Part shown: positions 36,213-49,486 of the stretch, piece by piece
How positions within the stretch are numbered: position 1 is the first letter of the stretch
Layout of the letters: each line of letters opens with the position of its first letter
Assembly (NCBI GenBank): GCA_029216955.1
Contig: JANAVB010031417.1
Location: 22,752,917-22,816,916, forward strand
DNA: 64,000 bases
Origin: Iris pallida
Taxonomy: Eukaryota > Streptophyta > Magnoliopsida > Asparagales > Iridaceae
Direction of reading: 5' to 3'
The notes under the pieces: generated by a model
What the model was told of the DNA's origin: nothing
What the model saw: only the letters and a program-made list of their open reading frames with translations
Database searches by the model: none
Made by a program: the position numbers and the translations under genes

Positions 36213-37734
36213 CTGTCAGGATAGGAGCAAGTACTGATTCTAGCAAACTAATATACGAAACATGAAATGAACATAAGAGGAATAAACTGGAAACATGGCA
36301 TCTCATAATCTATCATGGCAAGGATAGATATGTCATAGAGACAGATGTATATGTAATGTTTAAAACTGTAGCAGGTACGTGATCGTCAATAGGTATAAAA
36401 TGTACTGTGGCATAAGTATATAAAATGTACTTTCGTACAAGTAAACAAGCGATAGATGTACATACGTATAGATACAGCTGGTGCGCCTACGACAAGGTAT
36501 ACATAAAATGTCAACCTTGCTCAGTACGTACGTACGGAGAAGAGGGCATGATCACGTACTCCACTATCAGTTTTTCCATAACCCAGATTCTAATCATGTG
36601 AGAGATATATAAAGACTGTTCTAAGCATGGTAGTGACTGAAAGTAAAAACAACATGTGAAGATTTAACTTTCTACCCCAAGGATCAGCATTTAACATGGT
36701 TGGATTCGCAGTTCATTGATGTAACAGTATGTAAAGTTTGTAAAAGTACTTGCCTTTAGCAAAGCAAAGCAACGATAAAAATGCTATAGATGCCTGGTGA
36801 CTCGTCACTGTAGAAATAAATACATAAACTTAGTTTTTACACTAAGTTAAACACTAAAACACTAGTGGTGCAACACGACTTTCTGACTGGACACCTAGCC
36901 AAAAGATAATTTTAGCATAGGAGACCAGTGTGAGATGACACAATACTCTAACTAACTTTCTATGGTCTTTACGCTAGTGCGGGGCGAGGTTCAATACGAC
37001 TATAACTCAAAACAACACAAAAAGTTGCAAGTCGTAACTATGCAATAAATAAATCAAACTGTACATTATGTTCCAACAATTTTTGAGATAGACAAAAAGC
37101 TCAATTTTATATAAAATAAAGTACCTAAATGATTCTTGTTAATTATAGAAATTTATACTAAATTTTCTGGAATTTATAAACCCTCATAAATAATTATTAA
37201 AAATCAGCAAACATAAATATACTGAAAATGAGTTCGGTTTTCCTATTTTTATAAAATAACAAAAGTACTTATTAAATGCTGGAATAATTATAATAAATTT
37301 TCTAAATTAATATAGTATTTAAATACAATTTTTTCCAGATTTTTACAACACTTAAAATATATATAAAAATTCAAAAACAGCAAGCAACAGTTTCTGAAAA
37401 ATAATTAATCATTTATTTACTATTTTTGTCCATGTATTTGAATTTGAACCGAAGTCCAGATACAGGACCCAGAGCCATGAATCAAGTCCAATATAACTTG
37501 TACAGACTCTGAATGTATTAGACACAATTGGACCCAAAAACCCATGCTAGGTTTGGACATCAATTGGCCATAACAAATAAAATACAGAAATTTAAATAAT
37601 AATAATATATTTTTAAAGTGGTAAAAATATACAAGTCACAAAATATATAATAAAATAACTTGTAAAATTTTACATAACAATATTTTGTATAAGGTAGAAT
37701 TTGAAATACATATATAAATATATAACTACAATAT

Positions 37735-38211
<477 letters not shown>

Positions 38212-38393
38212 CAAAACAAAACAAAAAAAGAAAAGAACAAGGAAGGGGGGTTCGAACTCGGCCCAAAGGGGTCGGGTTCTTGGGCTCGGTCGGGCTGGCC
38301 AGGGGGTTAGCCCGAGCTGTGTGTTAGAATTTGGGTTAGGGTTAGTGTTATTTAGGTTTTAGTTAACGGGTTTAAACCCGATAGCACAGTTTC

Positions 38394-38705
38394 TGTCACG
38401 TCCCGCTCCCGTAGGAACGATCGTCCTCGCTAAGGCGTGATGCCGCACGAGCCTAGATTGCGTTCGTGCCAGGCGGGTTCCATAACGACCGATTTCAGCG
38501 ACTGCGACGGGGTCGTCGCACAGAAGTCCCGTGCAGAGACATTGAATAATAGCAGCAGAAATTAGAACAAACACAAGTCATTCAGAAGAAACTCTTTTAT
38601 TGATATTGAAACAAAGGTTACAATGGGGCGCAAGGCCAATATTACAATCACTCAAGCTCACTCATCTCACATTTACAAGTCACTCAGCTCTCTCTCATTC
38701 ATCAA
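38394..38705 (-). repeat. D3 left LTR fragment (U5 end only)
   Basis: Matches the last ~310 bp of family-D LTRs (on the minus strand ...GGGACGTGACA), then similarity to LTR D stops. Sequence 38706-39075 is internal or unknown DNA. Confidence 0.75.
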
Positions 38706-39070
38706 TCGCAAGTACTCGCATCCTCGAATCCACCTTCGCATCAAGCCAACAAGTCGAGACAATCAACGTTGCTGCATCCTAATTTTTCGAGTTCGATCAT
38801 TCCCGCGACATGAATCACTATGTCAGCGCTCACGCAGAACGATCGCCCCAAACCCGACGCAACGCATGGGCGAGGCTAGAGTTGCACTCGCGCAAGACAA
38901 GATCGTCGACGTTGTGGCTATCCGCGTAACCATCAAGACACAATCATTTTTATCCGGCATTCATGTCAATCAAAATCCTAAGCATATCATCCAATCGAAC
39001 AATAACACTTGCACGATCGTCATTCGCCGAGTTAGAGTACCCCCGAGTTATCGCATAGCGATCTTTGATA

Positions 39071-39075
39071 CGCCT
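39071..39075. repeat. TSD of element E, left copy
   Basis: CGCCT; the partner is 48798-48802, both inside D3. Confidence 0.94.
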
Positions 39076-41302
39076 TGTGAAACCCATTATTTTTGTAGCT
39101 ATTTATTTAAATAGAATTTTGTGTTATTAATTAACGCTTTCAAAATTATTATTACTATTAATTATTTTTGGGTGAAAAAGGATTTTTGAAAATTATAACA
39201 ATTTGGACTTTTGAGTTTCAGACCCAGACCCAAGCCCGAGCCCAGACCCAGGCCTGAGCCCTATTCCATTTCCCTTTTAAAACCTGATTTTTAGACTTGG
39301 TTTGATTTTCTAATTAATAATAATAAAATAAATAATAATAAAATAAATATTACTTTGGCTGGTCCCGAAGGACCAGCAACTTTTTCCCCACTACTTGGTA
39401 AACTACTACATATTCTAACTCTCCCACTTCCCCTCTTATAACTCCCTGTTATTAAAACACCACCATCAACTCCTCATTTAATTTCATTCTCCCCACTCCT
39501 ACTTTTCCACCACACCACTCCTTATAACTCCCCACAGCACAACTCCTCAACTCATCCATATAATTACTCACATCTCTCCTCTCTTGCTCACGAAATCAAC
39601 AGAGCACCCCCACTCTTTCTATTCTCATCCAGAGACAAAAACCCCTCTCTTCTTCTTTCAAGCTTTTTCCCCACCACGCCGAGCCGATCTCCTCGAGCGC
39701 GCCACCCGTGCCCTAGCCCCGCGCGGCCAAGCCAGCGCCGCCTCCCCGCCGTCCGCGCTCACCCGCGGCCCTACCTTCCCCCGTGGTCGCGCGACTTCCC
39801 CCGCGCCTCCTCCGGCGGACTTCCTGACCGACGCCGACCCCGCCATCAGCGCCTCCGCGCGCAGCCAGCCCGGCGGCTCCCCGCCGGCCGAGCTCAGATC
39901 CGCGCCCCTCTCCGCGCATGTGACCACCCGAAGCTCGGCGCCCCGCGGCCGACCCCCTTTCCCGGCGGAGCCCCTCCCCGCCGTTCGCCGTCCAGCGAGC
40001 CCGCGGCCCTGTGCCGCTGTTTCGCCGAGACTCCGTTCTTCGCGCTGCTGTCCCGTACCGCTGTTCAGACTATTCCAGTCCTGATCCGCTGTCCAGTGCC
40101 TTCGCATGCGGATTCGACACTGTCTGGACGCTGTCCCAGCATTCCCGAGATTATCCCGCGGCTCCCCGACCAACGGATCTTGGTAATTTCTGGATAATCA
40201 GAGTAGTTCGTCCCTCCCGCGTGTCCGTGATGATATTGGTCCCCGGTTCCCTCTCGAGAATTCGGTTTAGCTACGTATAGCTCGGTATTCTTTAGATAAT
40301 GTTCTGTGAGATTTGTGTTGTTTTGGTTTTGGATATTTCGGGTTTTTCGAGTTGGTTTCGAAATTAGTTCTGTGATCATTTCGGGTTTCCGATTTCAATT
40401 CGGGTTCCCCGAATTTCTTCGGAAATGTTCTGTGTATTGGATTTTGATATATTTGTGGATGGAATTTATTTCTATGGGTTTTCCCTGGTTTGGGACATTT
40501 GCAGGAGTTTGTTGGCGCATTTCCCAGTTTTGGGTTTGTCCCGAAATAGAGGAAATGCTGCCCAAATTTTTACAAAACTATATTTATATTGATTTCAAAT
40601 TGGCTTTCGAAAATGAATTTCTAAACTGATTTTTCGGGCGACGACCGTACCGGTCTGTGGGCCCCGGCGAAATGCAAACGCACCGGTCCGACCGGACGTT
40701 GTGGTATTAGCCGAATTTTGAGGAATGGACCGAGTCTGAGACTCTTAATTTCATTTTTAATTATTTTATTTAACATTTAGGCTATTTATTATAGTCATTT
40801 AATTTCTGCACTTTATTTAATATTTCAGTAATTTTCTCTTATTTAATGTAAAAGAAAATTGTACCGGGCATAAGCCCACCCTAGGACCATTAGCTGTGCC
40901 ATTGTATTGTGTAGCATAGTTTTATTTTATTTTCTGGTGGATGTGATTTGGGTGGTTGTGATTAGACGCATAATCGTAGCTAGAGCGTAATTTACTGATT
41001 AATTAAGAATTAATTAATATGGATAAAATATTAGAAAATAACTAGTTCACGATTTATCACTAAAGGAAAACTGTATTTTTATATGTATATTACAAAAACT
41101 CAAAGTTTTCCAAAGTTAAATTGATTCTCGTGTATTTCCAAATAATCCAATTAACCGGATTAATCAACGCACGTAGTTGCGACGTAATCGTTAGCTGTAG
41201 ATTAATACAACATAAAATCTGACTAGGACATGACTACTAGAGATTGCAACTAGCACACTTAGTCTGGTTATTCAAGGTTCTAAGTCGAGTTCTTAACTGT
41301 AG

Positions 41303-41369
41303 GAACTCGAAGTTACACCTGACGTTCCTCCTCGGTACGACTCGTCTATCCAGTCATTCTAAAACAAAG
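41303..41369 (+). other. Putative internal exon with GC-AG donor, E LTR
   Basis: Between CTTAACTGTAG and AAG|GCAAGTG; 67 nt, equivalent in position to 2147-2208 in A1 although sequence similarity is low. Confidence 0.35.
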
Positions 41370-41789
41370 GCAAGTGCAGTTATGTCTATTTGATAATTTA
41401 TCTAGTAATTGTTTTATTGCAATTTTAAACCACATTGCTACACGAAACTCTCTCCTAGAGTTCGAATATTGACTCATTGATTGAATCTGATTGACTCGGG
41501 ATATTGGGGGAGTAGTGTAGCGTCTATGACCAATACCCCTATATTGCATCATTGATTGTGCGAGCTGATTCCTCCTATACACGAGGATAGGCCGGACCGT
41601 ATCATTAGGATATAATTGAATCATCCCAAGCCGGTCATAGTTCGTTACCTACTCAAATCACATTGTTTTCAATTGTAGAATTGTGAAAAATATTGTTAAA
41701 GTATTTCAAATTGTTTAACATTGCAAATTTCAAATTATTATTTGAATTATTGGATATTCGTAATTGTACTTTGCTCCCTCCTGACTGGA

Positions 41790-41891
41790 GACAATATTTT
41801 AGGTAACACTGAGGATGACGAGCTATACTATAATAGCTACTACGACCCGGTTCTCTGCGACGGTACCGGAGCCGTCTCTGGAGGACGCTGA
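41790..41891 (+). CDS. Conserved LTR micro-ORF, E type (left)
   Basis: 33 codons to TGA: opens DNILGNTEDDELYYNSYYDP. DN-x-x-G and the acidic run before S-Y-Y align with DNVVG...CDTYYG of A. After the YY core an alternative frame reads PEPSLEDADPGTAEPDV to a TAG, so the ancestral C-terminus may have been lost to a one-base change. Confidence 0.4.
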   Translation, partial: DNILGNTEDDELYYNSYYDPVLCDGTGAVSGGR

Positions 41892-42171
41892 TCCTGGGAC
41901 TGCTGAACCTGATGTTTAGATAGTTCTTCCTTTATGCATTTTCTTCTTTATTTGGAGTTTGTAGTTTTATTTCGGTATTTCCTTTCACAGTTGTACTTCT
42001 GAATATTTTATTAAACAAAGTTTCAAATTCCGAATAGAACAGTTGTGACAAATGTACTTGTGTTGTTGATATTACCTGCATGAGTGATACAGCTTACTGC
42101 CGCCGTCTCAACAACGGTGCAGGCTGGGCATGATCCAATTTGACCCAAGAAATTGGGACCGGGTCGTGACA

Positions 42172-42200
42172 TGTTTTTAGTGGTGGCCCATGCAGGTCAG
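42172..42200 (+). other. Primer-binding-site position of E
   Basis: TGTTTTTAGTGGTGGCCCAT then GCAGGTC, immediately after the LTR; same block as A1, A2 and B. Confidence 0.6.
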
Positions 42201-42334
42201 AACAACAACTTAGGAAAATATACCTAGAAACAATTAGAACACTAGAACATCAATTTGTCACAACATAGGACCGAAATATATTATAAATAAATATTTTTGT
42301 TTGATTATAGACTGGTAGGATACCTTGCTTATGT

Positions 42335-45304
42335 GTGCGTCCTAAAACCTTCCAGAGAATGATCGTTGACCAAATCCTGCTGGCGATGAGGTGTCATCTC
42401 CGGATCATATCCTATCTCCTCAACCAAGCCCAGGGTCCTTCCCCTCGCGGCTGTTTGACCGTCCTCATAGTGCATCCAGTGAAGTTTTCCCTACACTGGC
42501 GAATCCTACCTCATCTCAAACTGAATTGCATTTCCCTGGTGGAGTATTCATTTTTGTTGCTCCACCAGTACCAACAATCATCTTCCAAATGGTTGCCCTA
42601 TTTCAAGAAACCCTGGAGTTCCAGAAAGTTCAAAATGAAGCCCAGCAGGAACAGATGAATATCACGAGAAAAGACATGAAGAACGTCATGATGTAGCCTT
42701 AGTTATCCCCAACCAAGTTAGAACAGAACTTTTGTCCTAGGAAGGATACCCCTGAATCTAGAAGATATTTGGGTCCCATCAAGTACTCTACTTTTCGACA
42801 GCCTTGTCGTAAGAAGCTATGGGCTTGTAACTATTGCAATAGGCCTGGTCATCAGGTCGATAGTTGCCGCAAGAGTTTGGGACAATATTTGGCATGTGGA
42901 TCTGCTGAACATCGGGAAAAGGACTGCCCCTTATCTTTCCATCAAACCTGAGCTCATATCCCAGCAACACCTGTTAGGCCACAACCTAGGGACCCTCTTT
43001 CTATCCAGCAGACCCTGCTTCTTATAATAAGGCATGATGCATACTCGAGATTTATAGAAGATGAAGCAGTTGGAGACTGCTCATGCAAGAGCCAGGACCA
43101 TGAAGAATAGTACCTAGAACCGCTGTATAGCATCATCTTTTTGGAAGTTGTAACAGGATGTCCTTAGATCAATCATAAGAGTTTTTGCTGGAATTCTCCA
43201 CATGAATAGAAGTTTTGTTACACCCTTATGGCAGATGTTTTTCCTGATAGTCTCCCCGGATTATCCCAGATCTAGACACAGGATTCACCCCTGACCTAGT
43301 CCCTGACTCTTTCCCTAAATTCTAAAGGATGTTACAGAGTCAACCCGAAGGTGGCCAAGAAGATGAAGGACCAGATCAATGAAGGCTCTAGGATTTATTC
43401 AGGGTGGAATTTCACCTTAGGGAACACCTATCTTGTTTGTGCCCAAGAAGGATGGAGCAACGGATGTGCAACGATTACCAGACACCAAAGAACAAGTACT
43501 CTCTGCCCGGATCTAGGATCTGTTTGATCTGTTTGTGTGGAGTTAGGGTGTTTCGAAGTTTGACTTAAGATCTGACTACCATCAAATCAAAGTCAGGAAG
43601 GAGGACACTTCCAAGACGGCATTCAACACCAAGTATGGATTCTTGGTCATGTCGTTTGGACTAACAAATGCTCCTGCTGTGTTCATAAATCTCATGAACA
43701 AAGTTTTTCATGAGTATTTGAATCAGTTTATCTTCTCCATAGATAACGTTCTGATATATTCGAAGACTGAAGAAGAGCATGAAGAACATCTGAGGAAAGT
43801 TCTGGAAACTTTGAAGAAAAAGAAGTTTTATGGTAAGTTATCTGAACGTGGATTTTCTTTGACAAGGTGGATTTTTGGCCATGTTGACAAGAGAAGAAAT
43901 TTCGATGGAAGATAGCTGCTATTGGAAAGTGGTATACCCCAAGTTCAATTCGAAAGGTTCTTGAACTTGGCCGGCTACTATCAGAAGTTCGTGAAGGATT
44001 TTGCCAAGATTGCTGAGCCAATGACGAAGCTCACCTGGAAGAATGAAGAGTTCATCTGAACAAAAAGTTTGCCAGACGGCATTGAGGAGCTGAAGAAGAG
44101 ACTTACCACTACACCAATCCTTGCGCTACCCGTAGGAACCGGTGGGTTCTCAATTTACAGTAATGTCTCTGGAAAGGACTGGGCTGCGTTCTTCAACAAC
44201 ATGGGAAAGTAATTGCTTACACATCTAGGCAACTACAGACTCTTGAGAAGAATTATCCCACACCTAATTTGGAATTTGCTACAATTATCTTTGAAGCTAT
44301 GGAAGCATGATTTTTATAGAAAGGGAGTGAAATATATACGGACTACAAAAGTCTGAAATATGTCTTCACTCAGAAAGGGCTGAATGTTAGACTAAGAAGA
44401 TGGCTGAAGCAGATGAAGGACTTCGACATCAACCTGCAGTACTATTCAGGTAAGGATAATGTGGTCGCTGATGCACTTAGTCGATACCAGTGGCGATGTT
44501 CTTAACCAAGGAGTGGCACCTACTAGAAGACGTTGAGAAGTTTAGATTGGAGGTTATACTACCTGGAGATAGAAGGATGGAGCTGGATGCTGATTCAGTA
44601 TTGATGAAGTTCGAGGCTGATGGACAAAATCAAGAGGACGTAGTTTCAAAACGAGGCACTTTGCAGGCTTAGAGATCAAGTGTTGGCAAGAACACTTGAG
44701 GGTTTCTAAATTGATCAGCAGTGGAACTCTGAAGAATGGTACGAGACTTTCCGTATCGGCTGACAAACGGAGGAACAAGTTGATGAAAGAAATGCACCAT
44801 TCGCAGTATTCCATAAATTCGGAGTAGAAGTAGAAGCATATGACAATGAACTTTGAGTAAGGATTGCCTTGTTTCCAAGGAGGGAAGGGCACCAATTGGA
44901 TTATAGTAGACCGACTGACTAAGTCAGCACATTTTATTTCCCTTCAAGTTGGTTTATCCACTAAGAAGTGGGCAGCATTGTACGAGAGGCACATCTACCG
45001 GATTCATGGAGTACCGCGGGACGAGCAATCAGAGAGGTCAATCCAGACGCTTGAAGATGTATTGAGATTTTGCGTCTCGAAATTTGGTATGTCTTGGGAA
45101 AACCAAATTGCATTTGGTGAAGGTTCTCCTACCAGAGGAACAATCAGTTTCGACGGAGCTGGAAATTGAGGCCAGCTCAGACGTTACATTTCGGATTCGA
45201 GTCACATTTTAGATAATTCAGAACTGAAGATTGGAATCAACCTTTCAGTGCCAGAGAAACCAGTTGTAAGCTTAGTCAGAGTTAAGAAGAAGATCAGAAT
45301 TTGA
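42335..45304 (+). pseudogene. gag-pol remnant of E, heavily decayed
   Basis: Recognisable in scattered frames: Gag zinc knuckles (CNYCNRPGHQVDSC at about 42826; the second has Tyr for its first Cys, YLACGSAEHREKDC); RT pieces ([16 protein letters not shown] at 43652; IDNVLIYSK at 43740 in place of IDDxLIYSK, losing a catalytic Asp); RNase H-like remnants 44100-44480; integrase pieces (GTNWIIVDRLTKSAHFISLQ at 44889, then a jump from YRIHGVP to DEQSERS, which removes the SDRD catalytic part). Many stops and shifts. No functional product is possible. Confidence 0.85.
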
Positions 45305-45671
45305 GCCATCACTTAAACTCCTATTTTCTTATCTTTTCGTTCTAAACTTGACTGATGCTGACGAAGTTAGCCTAGTTTTGCAAGCTATCTCTTTATCAAG
45401 CTTGATCATGACAGTATTTTATTGGGTGCACCCACTAATATATTGTCTAATCAGGACCGGTGCATGATGGTCTGATCAACCTCGTGTACTTTGGTTCGCT
45501 TTTGTATTCTTTCTGCATGGATGTCACCATAAATGAAACTTGTCCCTAAACCGTCTCATCCATGACTGCCTTGAAAATTCTTATGGTTGGACCTGAGTTA
45601 CGGGCGCAGTATCCGTACCTGTTTGTCTTTTCTATCCCTAACCTTACTTTAATTTCGAGGACGAAATTTTC

Positions 45672-45685
45672 TAAGGAGGGAAGAT
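45672..45685 (+). other. Polypurine tract of E
   Basis: AAGGAGGGAAGAT just before the right LTR, after GAGGACGAAATTTT. Confidence 0.83.
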
Positions 45686-48600
45686 TGTGAAACCCATTAT
45701 TTTTGTAGCTATTTATTTAAATAGAATTTTGTGTTATTAATTAACGCTTTCAAAATTATTATTACTATTAAATATTACTATTAATTATTTTTGGGTGAAA
45801 AAGGATTTTTGAAAATTATAACAATTTGGACTTTTGAGTTTCAGACCCAGACCCAAGCCCGAGCCCAGACCCAGGCCTGAGCCCTATTCCATTTCCCTTT
45901 TAAAACCTGATTTTTAGACTTGGTTTGATTTTCTAATTAATAATAATAATAAAAAATAATAATAAAATAAATATTACTTTGGCTGGTCCCGAAGGACCAG
46001 CAACTTTTTCTCCACTACTTGGTAAACTACTACATATTCTAACTCTCCCACTTCCCCTCTTATAACTCCCTGTTATTAAAACACCACCATCAACTCCTCA
46101 TTTAATTTCATTCTCCCCACTCCTACTTTTCCTCCACACCACTCCTTATAACTCCCCACAGCACAACTCCTCAACTCATCCATATAATTACTCATATCTC
46201 TCCTCTCTTGCTCACGAAATCAACAGAGCACCCCCACTCTTTTCTATTCTCTTCCAGAGACAAAAACCCCTCTCTTCTTCTTTCAAGCTTTTTCCCCACC
46301 ACGCCGAGCCGATCTCCTCGAGCGCGCCACCCGTGCCCTAGCCCCGCGCGGCCAAGCCAGCACCGCCTCCCCGCCGTCCGCGCTCACCCGTGGCCCTACC
46401 TTCCCCCGTGGCCGCGCCATTTCCCCCGCGCCTCCTCCGGCGGACTTCCCGACCGGCGCCGACCCCGCCATCAGCGCCTCCGTGCGCAGCCAGCCCGGCG
46501 GCTCCCCGCCGGCCGAGCTCAGATCCGCGCCCCTCTCCGCGCATGTGACCACCCGAAGCTCGGCACCCCGCGGCCGACCCCCTTTCCCGGCGGAGCCCCT
46601 CCCCGCCGTTCGCCGTCCAGCGAGCCCGCGGCCCTGTGCCGCTGTTTTGCCGAGACTCCGTTCTCCGCGCTGCTGTCCCGTACCGCTGTTCGGACTATTC
46701 CAGTCCTGATCCGCTGTCCAGTGCCTTCGCACGCGGATTCGACACTTTCTGGACGCTGTCCCAGCATTTCCGAGATTATCCCACGGCTCCCCGACCAACG
46801 GATCTTGGTAATTTCTGGATAATCAGAGTAGTTCGTCCCTCCCGTGTGTCCGTGATGATATTGGTCCCCGGTTCCCTCTCGGGAATTCGGTTTAGCTACG
46901 TATAGCTCGGTATTCTTTAGACAATGTTCTGTGAGATTTGTGCTGTTTTGGTTTTGGATATTTCGGGTTTTTCGAGTTGGTTTCGAAATTAGTTCTGTGA
47001 TCATTTCGGGTTTCCGATTTCAATTCGGGTTCCCCGAATTTTCTTCGGAAACGTTCTGTGTATTGGATTTTGATATATTTATGGATGGAATTTATTTCTA
47101 TGGGTTTTCCCTGGTTTGGGACATTTGCAGGAGTTTGTTGGCGCATTTTCCAGTTTTGGGTTTGTCCCGAAATAGAGGAAATGCTGCCCAAATTTTTACA
47201 AAACTATATTTATATTGATTTCAAATTGGCTTTCGAAAATGAATTTCTAAACTGATTTTTCGGACGACGACCGTACCGGTCTGTGGGCCCCGGCGAAATG
47301 CAAACGCACCGGTCCGACCGGACGTTGTGGTATTAGCCGAATTTTGCGGAATGGACCGAGTCTGAGACTCTTAATTTCATTTTTAATTATTTTATTTAAC
47401 ATTTAGGCTATTTATTATAGTCATTTAATTTCTGCACTTTATTTAATATTTCAGTAATTTTCTCTTATTTAATGTAAAAGAAAATTGTACCGGGCATAAG
47501 CCCACCCTAGGACCATTAGCTGTGCCATTGTATTGTGTAGCATAGTTTTATTTTATTTTCTGGTGGATGTGATTTGGGTGGTTGTGATTAGACGCATAAT
47601 CGTAGCTAGAGCGTAATTTACTGATTAATTAAGAATTAATTAATATGGATAAAATATTAGAAAATAACTAGTTCACGATTTATCACTAAAGGAAAACTGT
47701 ATTTTTATATGTATATTACAAAAACTCAAAGTTTTCCAAAGTTAAATTGATTCTCGTGTATTTCCAAATAATCCAATTAACCGGATTAATCAACGCACGT
47801 AGTTGCGACGTAATCGTTAGCTGTAGATTAATACAACATAAAACCTGACTAGGACATGACTACTAGAGATTGCAACTAGCACACTTAGTCTGATTATTCA
47901 AGGTTCTAAGTCGAGTTCTCAACTGTAGGAACTCGAAGTTACACCTGACGTTCCTCCTCGGTACGACTCGTCTATCCAGTCATTCTAAAACAAAGGCAAG
48001 TGCAGTTATGTCTATTTGGTAATTTATCTAGTAATTGTTTTATTGCAATTTTAAACCACATTGCTACACGGAACTCTCTCCTAGAGTTCGAATATTGACT
48101 CATTGATTGAATCTGATTGACTCGGGATATTGGGGGAGTAGTGTAGCGTCTATGACCAATACCCCTATATTGCATCATTGATTGTGCGAGCTGATTCCTC
48201 CTATACACGAGGATAGGCCGGACCGTATCATTAGGATATAATTGAATCATCCCAAGCCGGTCATAGTTCGTTACCTACTCAAATCACATTGTTTTCAATT
48301 GTAGAATTGTGAAAAATATTGTTAAAGTATTTCAAATTGTTTAACATTGCAAATTTCAAATTATTATTTGAATTATTGGATATTCGTAATTGTACTTTGC
48401 TCCCTCCTGACTGGAGACAACATTTTAGGTAACACTGAAGATGACGAGCTATACTATAATAGCTACTACGACCCGGTTCTCTGCGACGGTACCGGAGCCG
48501 TCTCTGGAGGACGCTGATCCTGGGACTGCTGAACCTGATGTTTAGATAGTTCTTCCTTTATGCATTTTCTTCTTTATTTGGAGTTTGTAGTTTTATTTCG

Positions 48601-48797
48601 GTATTTCCTTTCACAGTTGTACTTCTGAATATTTTATTAAACAAAGTTTCAAATTCCGAATAGAACAGTTGTGACAAATGTACTTGTGTTGTTGATATTA
48701 CCTGCATGAGTGATACAGCTTACTGCCGCCGTCTCAACAACGGTGCAGGCTGGGCATGATCCGATTCGACCCAAGAAATTGGGACCGGATCGTGACA
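45686..48797 (+). repeat. Right LTR of E
   Basis: 3112 bp, colinear with 39076-42171 throughout. Confidence 0.95.
48416..48517 (+). CDS. Conserved LTR micro-ORF, E type (right)
   Basis: Same frame as 41790. The two differences I see (AAT/AAC and GAG/GAA) are both silent. Confidence 0.4.
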   Translation, partial: DNILGNTEDDELYYNSYYDPVLCDGTGAVSGGR

Positions 48798-48802
48798 CGC
48801 CT

Positions 48803-49470
48803 CAATACCATCGACGATATACGTAACTTGACGATCTTCGTTTGTAACAAATTCTGAGTCGTGCGAATGATACTATCGTCCGACTGGATAATCTCCTCGA
48901 CATTCAATTCAAGTTCGATCATTATCCCTCGAATCATTCACAACATCAATTTTCTTAATCAATCGATCGACATCCCTGAGGCTATCGCATACACCACTCA
49001 GGGATGAAGTCGTTCAACAAATCCTCAACTTATCATTCGAATCAAAATCCACTTCTTTAAATCCCGTTCGAACCATTCCTCGAATTCCAAGCACGCTCAT
49101 CTATATCGCATCGACGTTATCGTCGCTCGCTAGTACCCCTATCGATAGTCATCTCACTTACTCAATCGAGTTCAACTCATTCTCGTCCGACACAATTTGA
49201 ATCTCGCACTCGACTTTTCTAAGGTCGACGCAACTTTGGTGTATATGCCCAGCCCGACTTAGCCAACCGTGCTTACGCGAACCATCTTCTGTTTTGTTGT
49301 CAAAAACTGTTCTCCTATGTTTTGCAAAATAGATAGACTTATTGTAAGGACATCCCGTGGGACAATTGAGAGAGAGCGCACCAACGATATCAACCTGCGG
49401 AAGCAATTTCAGAGTTTTGCGGAAACAACGAGTTAAAGAATTCAATCGATAGTCCAAGGACGTAAAGCCG
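48803..49470 (-). other. Internal region of D3
   Basis: About 670 bp downstream (in element sense) of the primer-binding site. The minus strand reads ATGGTTCGCGTAAGCACGG near 49290, which resembles a gag start but stops within a few codons. TCGA-rich; no domain recognised. Confidence 0.5.
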
Positions 49471-49483
49471 TGCTCTGATACCA
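49471..49483 (-). other. tRNA-iMet primer-binding site of D3
   Basis: Minus strand TGGTATCAGAGCA, three bases from the LTR end at 49487. This is the standard plant site complementary to the 3' end of initiator tRNA-Met. Confidence 0.9.
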
Positions 49484-49486
49484 TTA

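Larger units (their letters stand above)
39076..42171 (+). repeat. Left LTR of E
   Basis: TGTGAAACCC...GTCGTGACA, 3096 bp. It has AT-rich U3, a CT-rich leader (39470-39660), a strongly GC-rich exon-like block (39680-40180) ended by TTG|GTAATT at 40183, AT-rich DNA, an exon-like segment at 41303-41369 with a GCAAGT donor-like site, a micro-ORF at 41790 and a terminal hairpin (about 42098-42123). Confidence 0.95.
39076..48797 (+). mobile_element. Element E, Ty3/gypsy element with decayed pol, inside D3
   Basis: LTRs 39076-42171 and 45686-48797 (3.1 kb each) flank 3.5 kb. The LTRs are nearly identical; most windows show a few transitions, plus a 12-bp duplication in the right LTR near 45770. 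The 5-bp TSD is perfect. In contrast, the pol region is full of frameshifts and deletions. It is the youngest full insertion by nesting. Confidence 0.94.

Noticed and set aside
39584..40084. 166-codon GC-rich frame in E LTR (and its copy near 46208)
   Set aside because: The two LTR copies differ by a one-base indel that shifts the frame, and the opposite strand is equally open. It is better read as a GC-rich leader.
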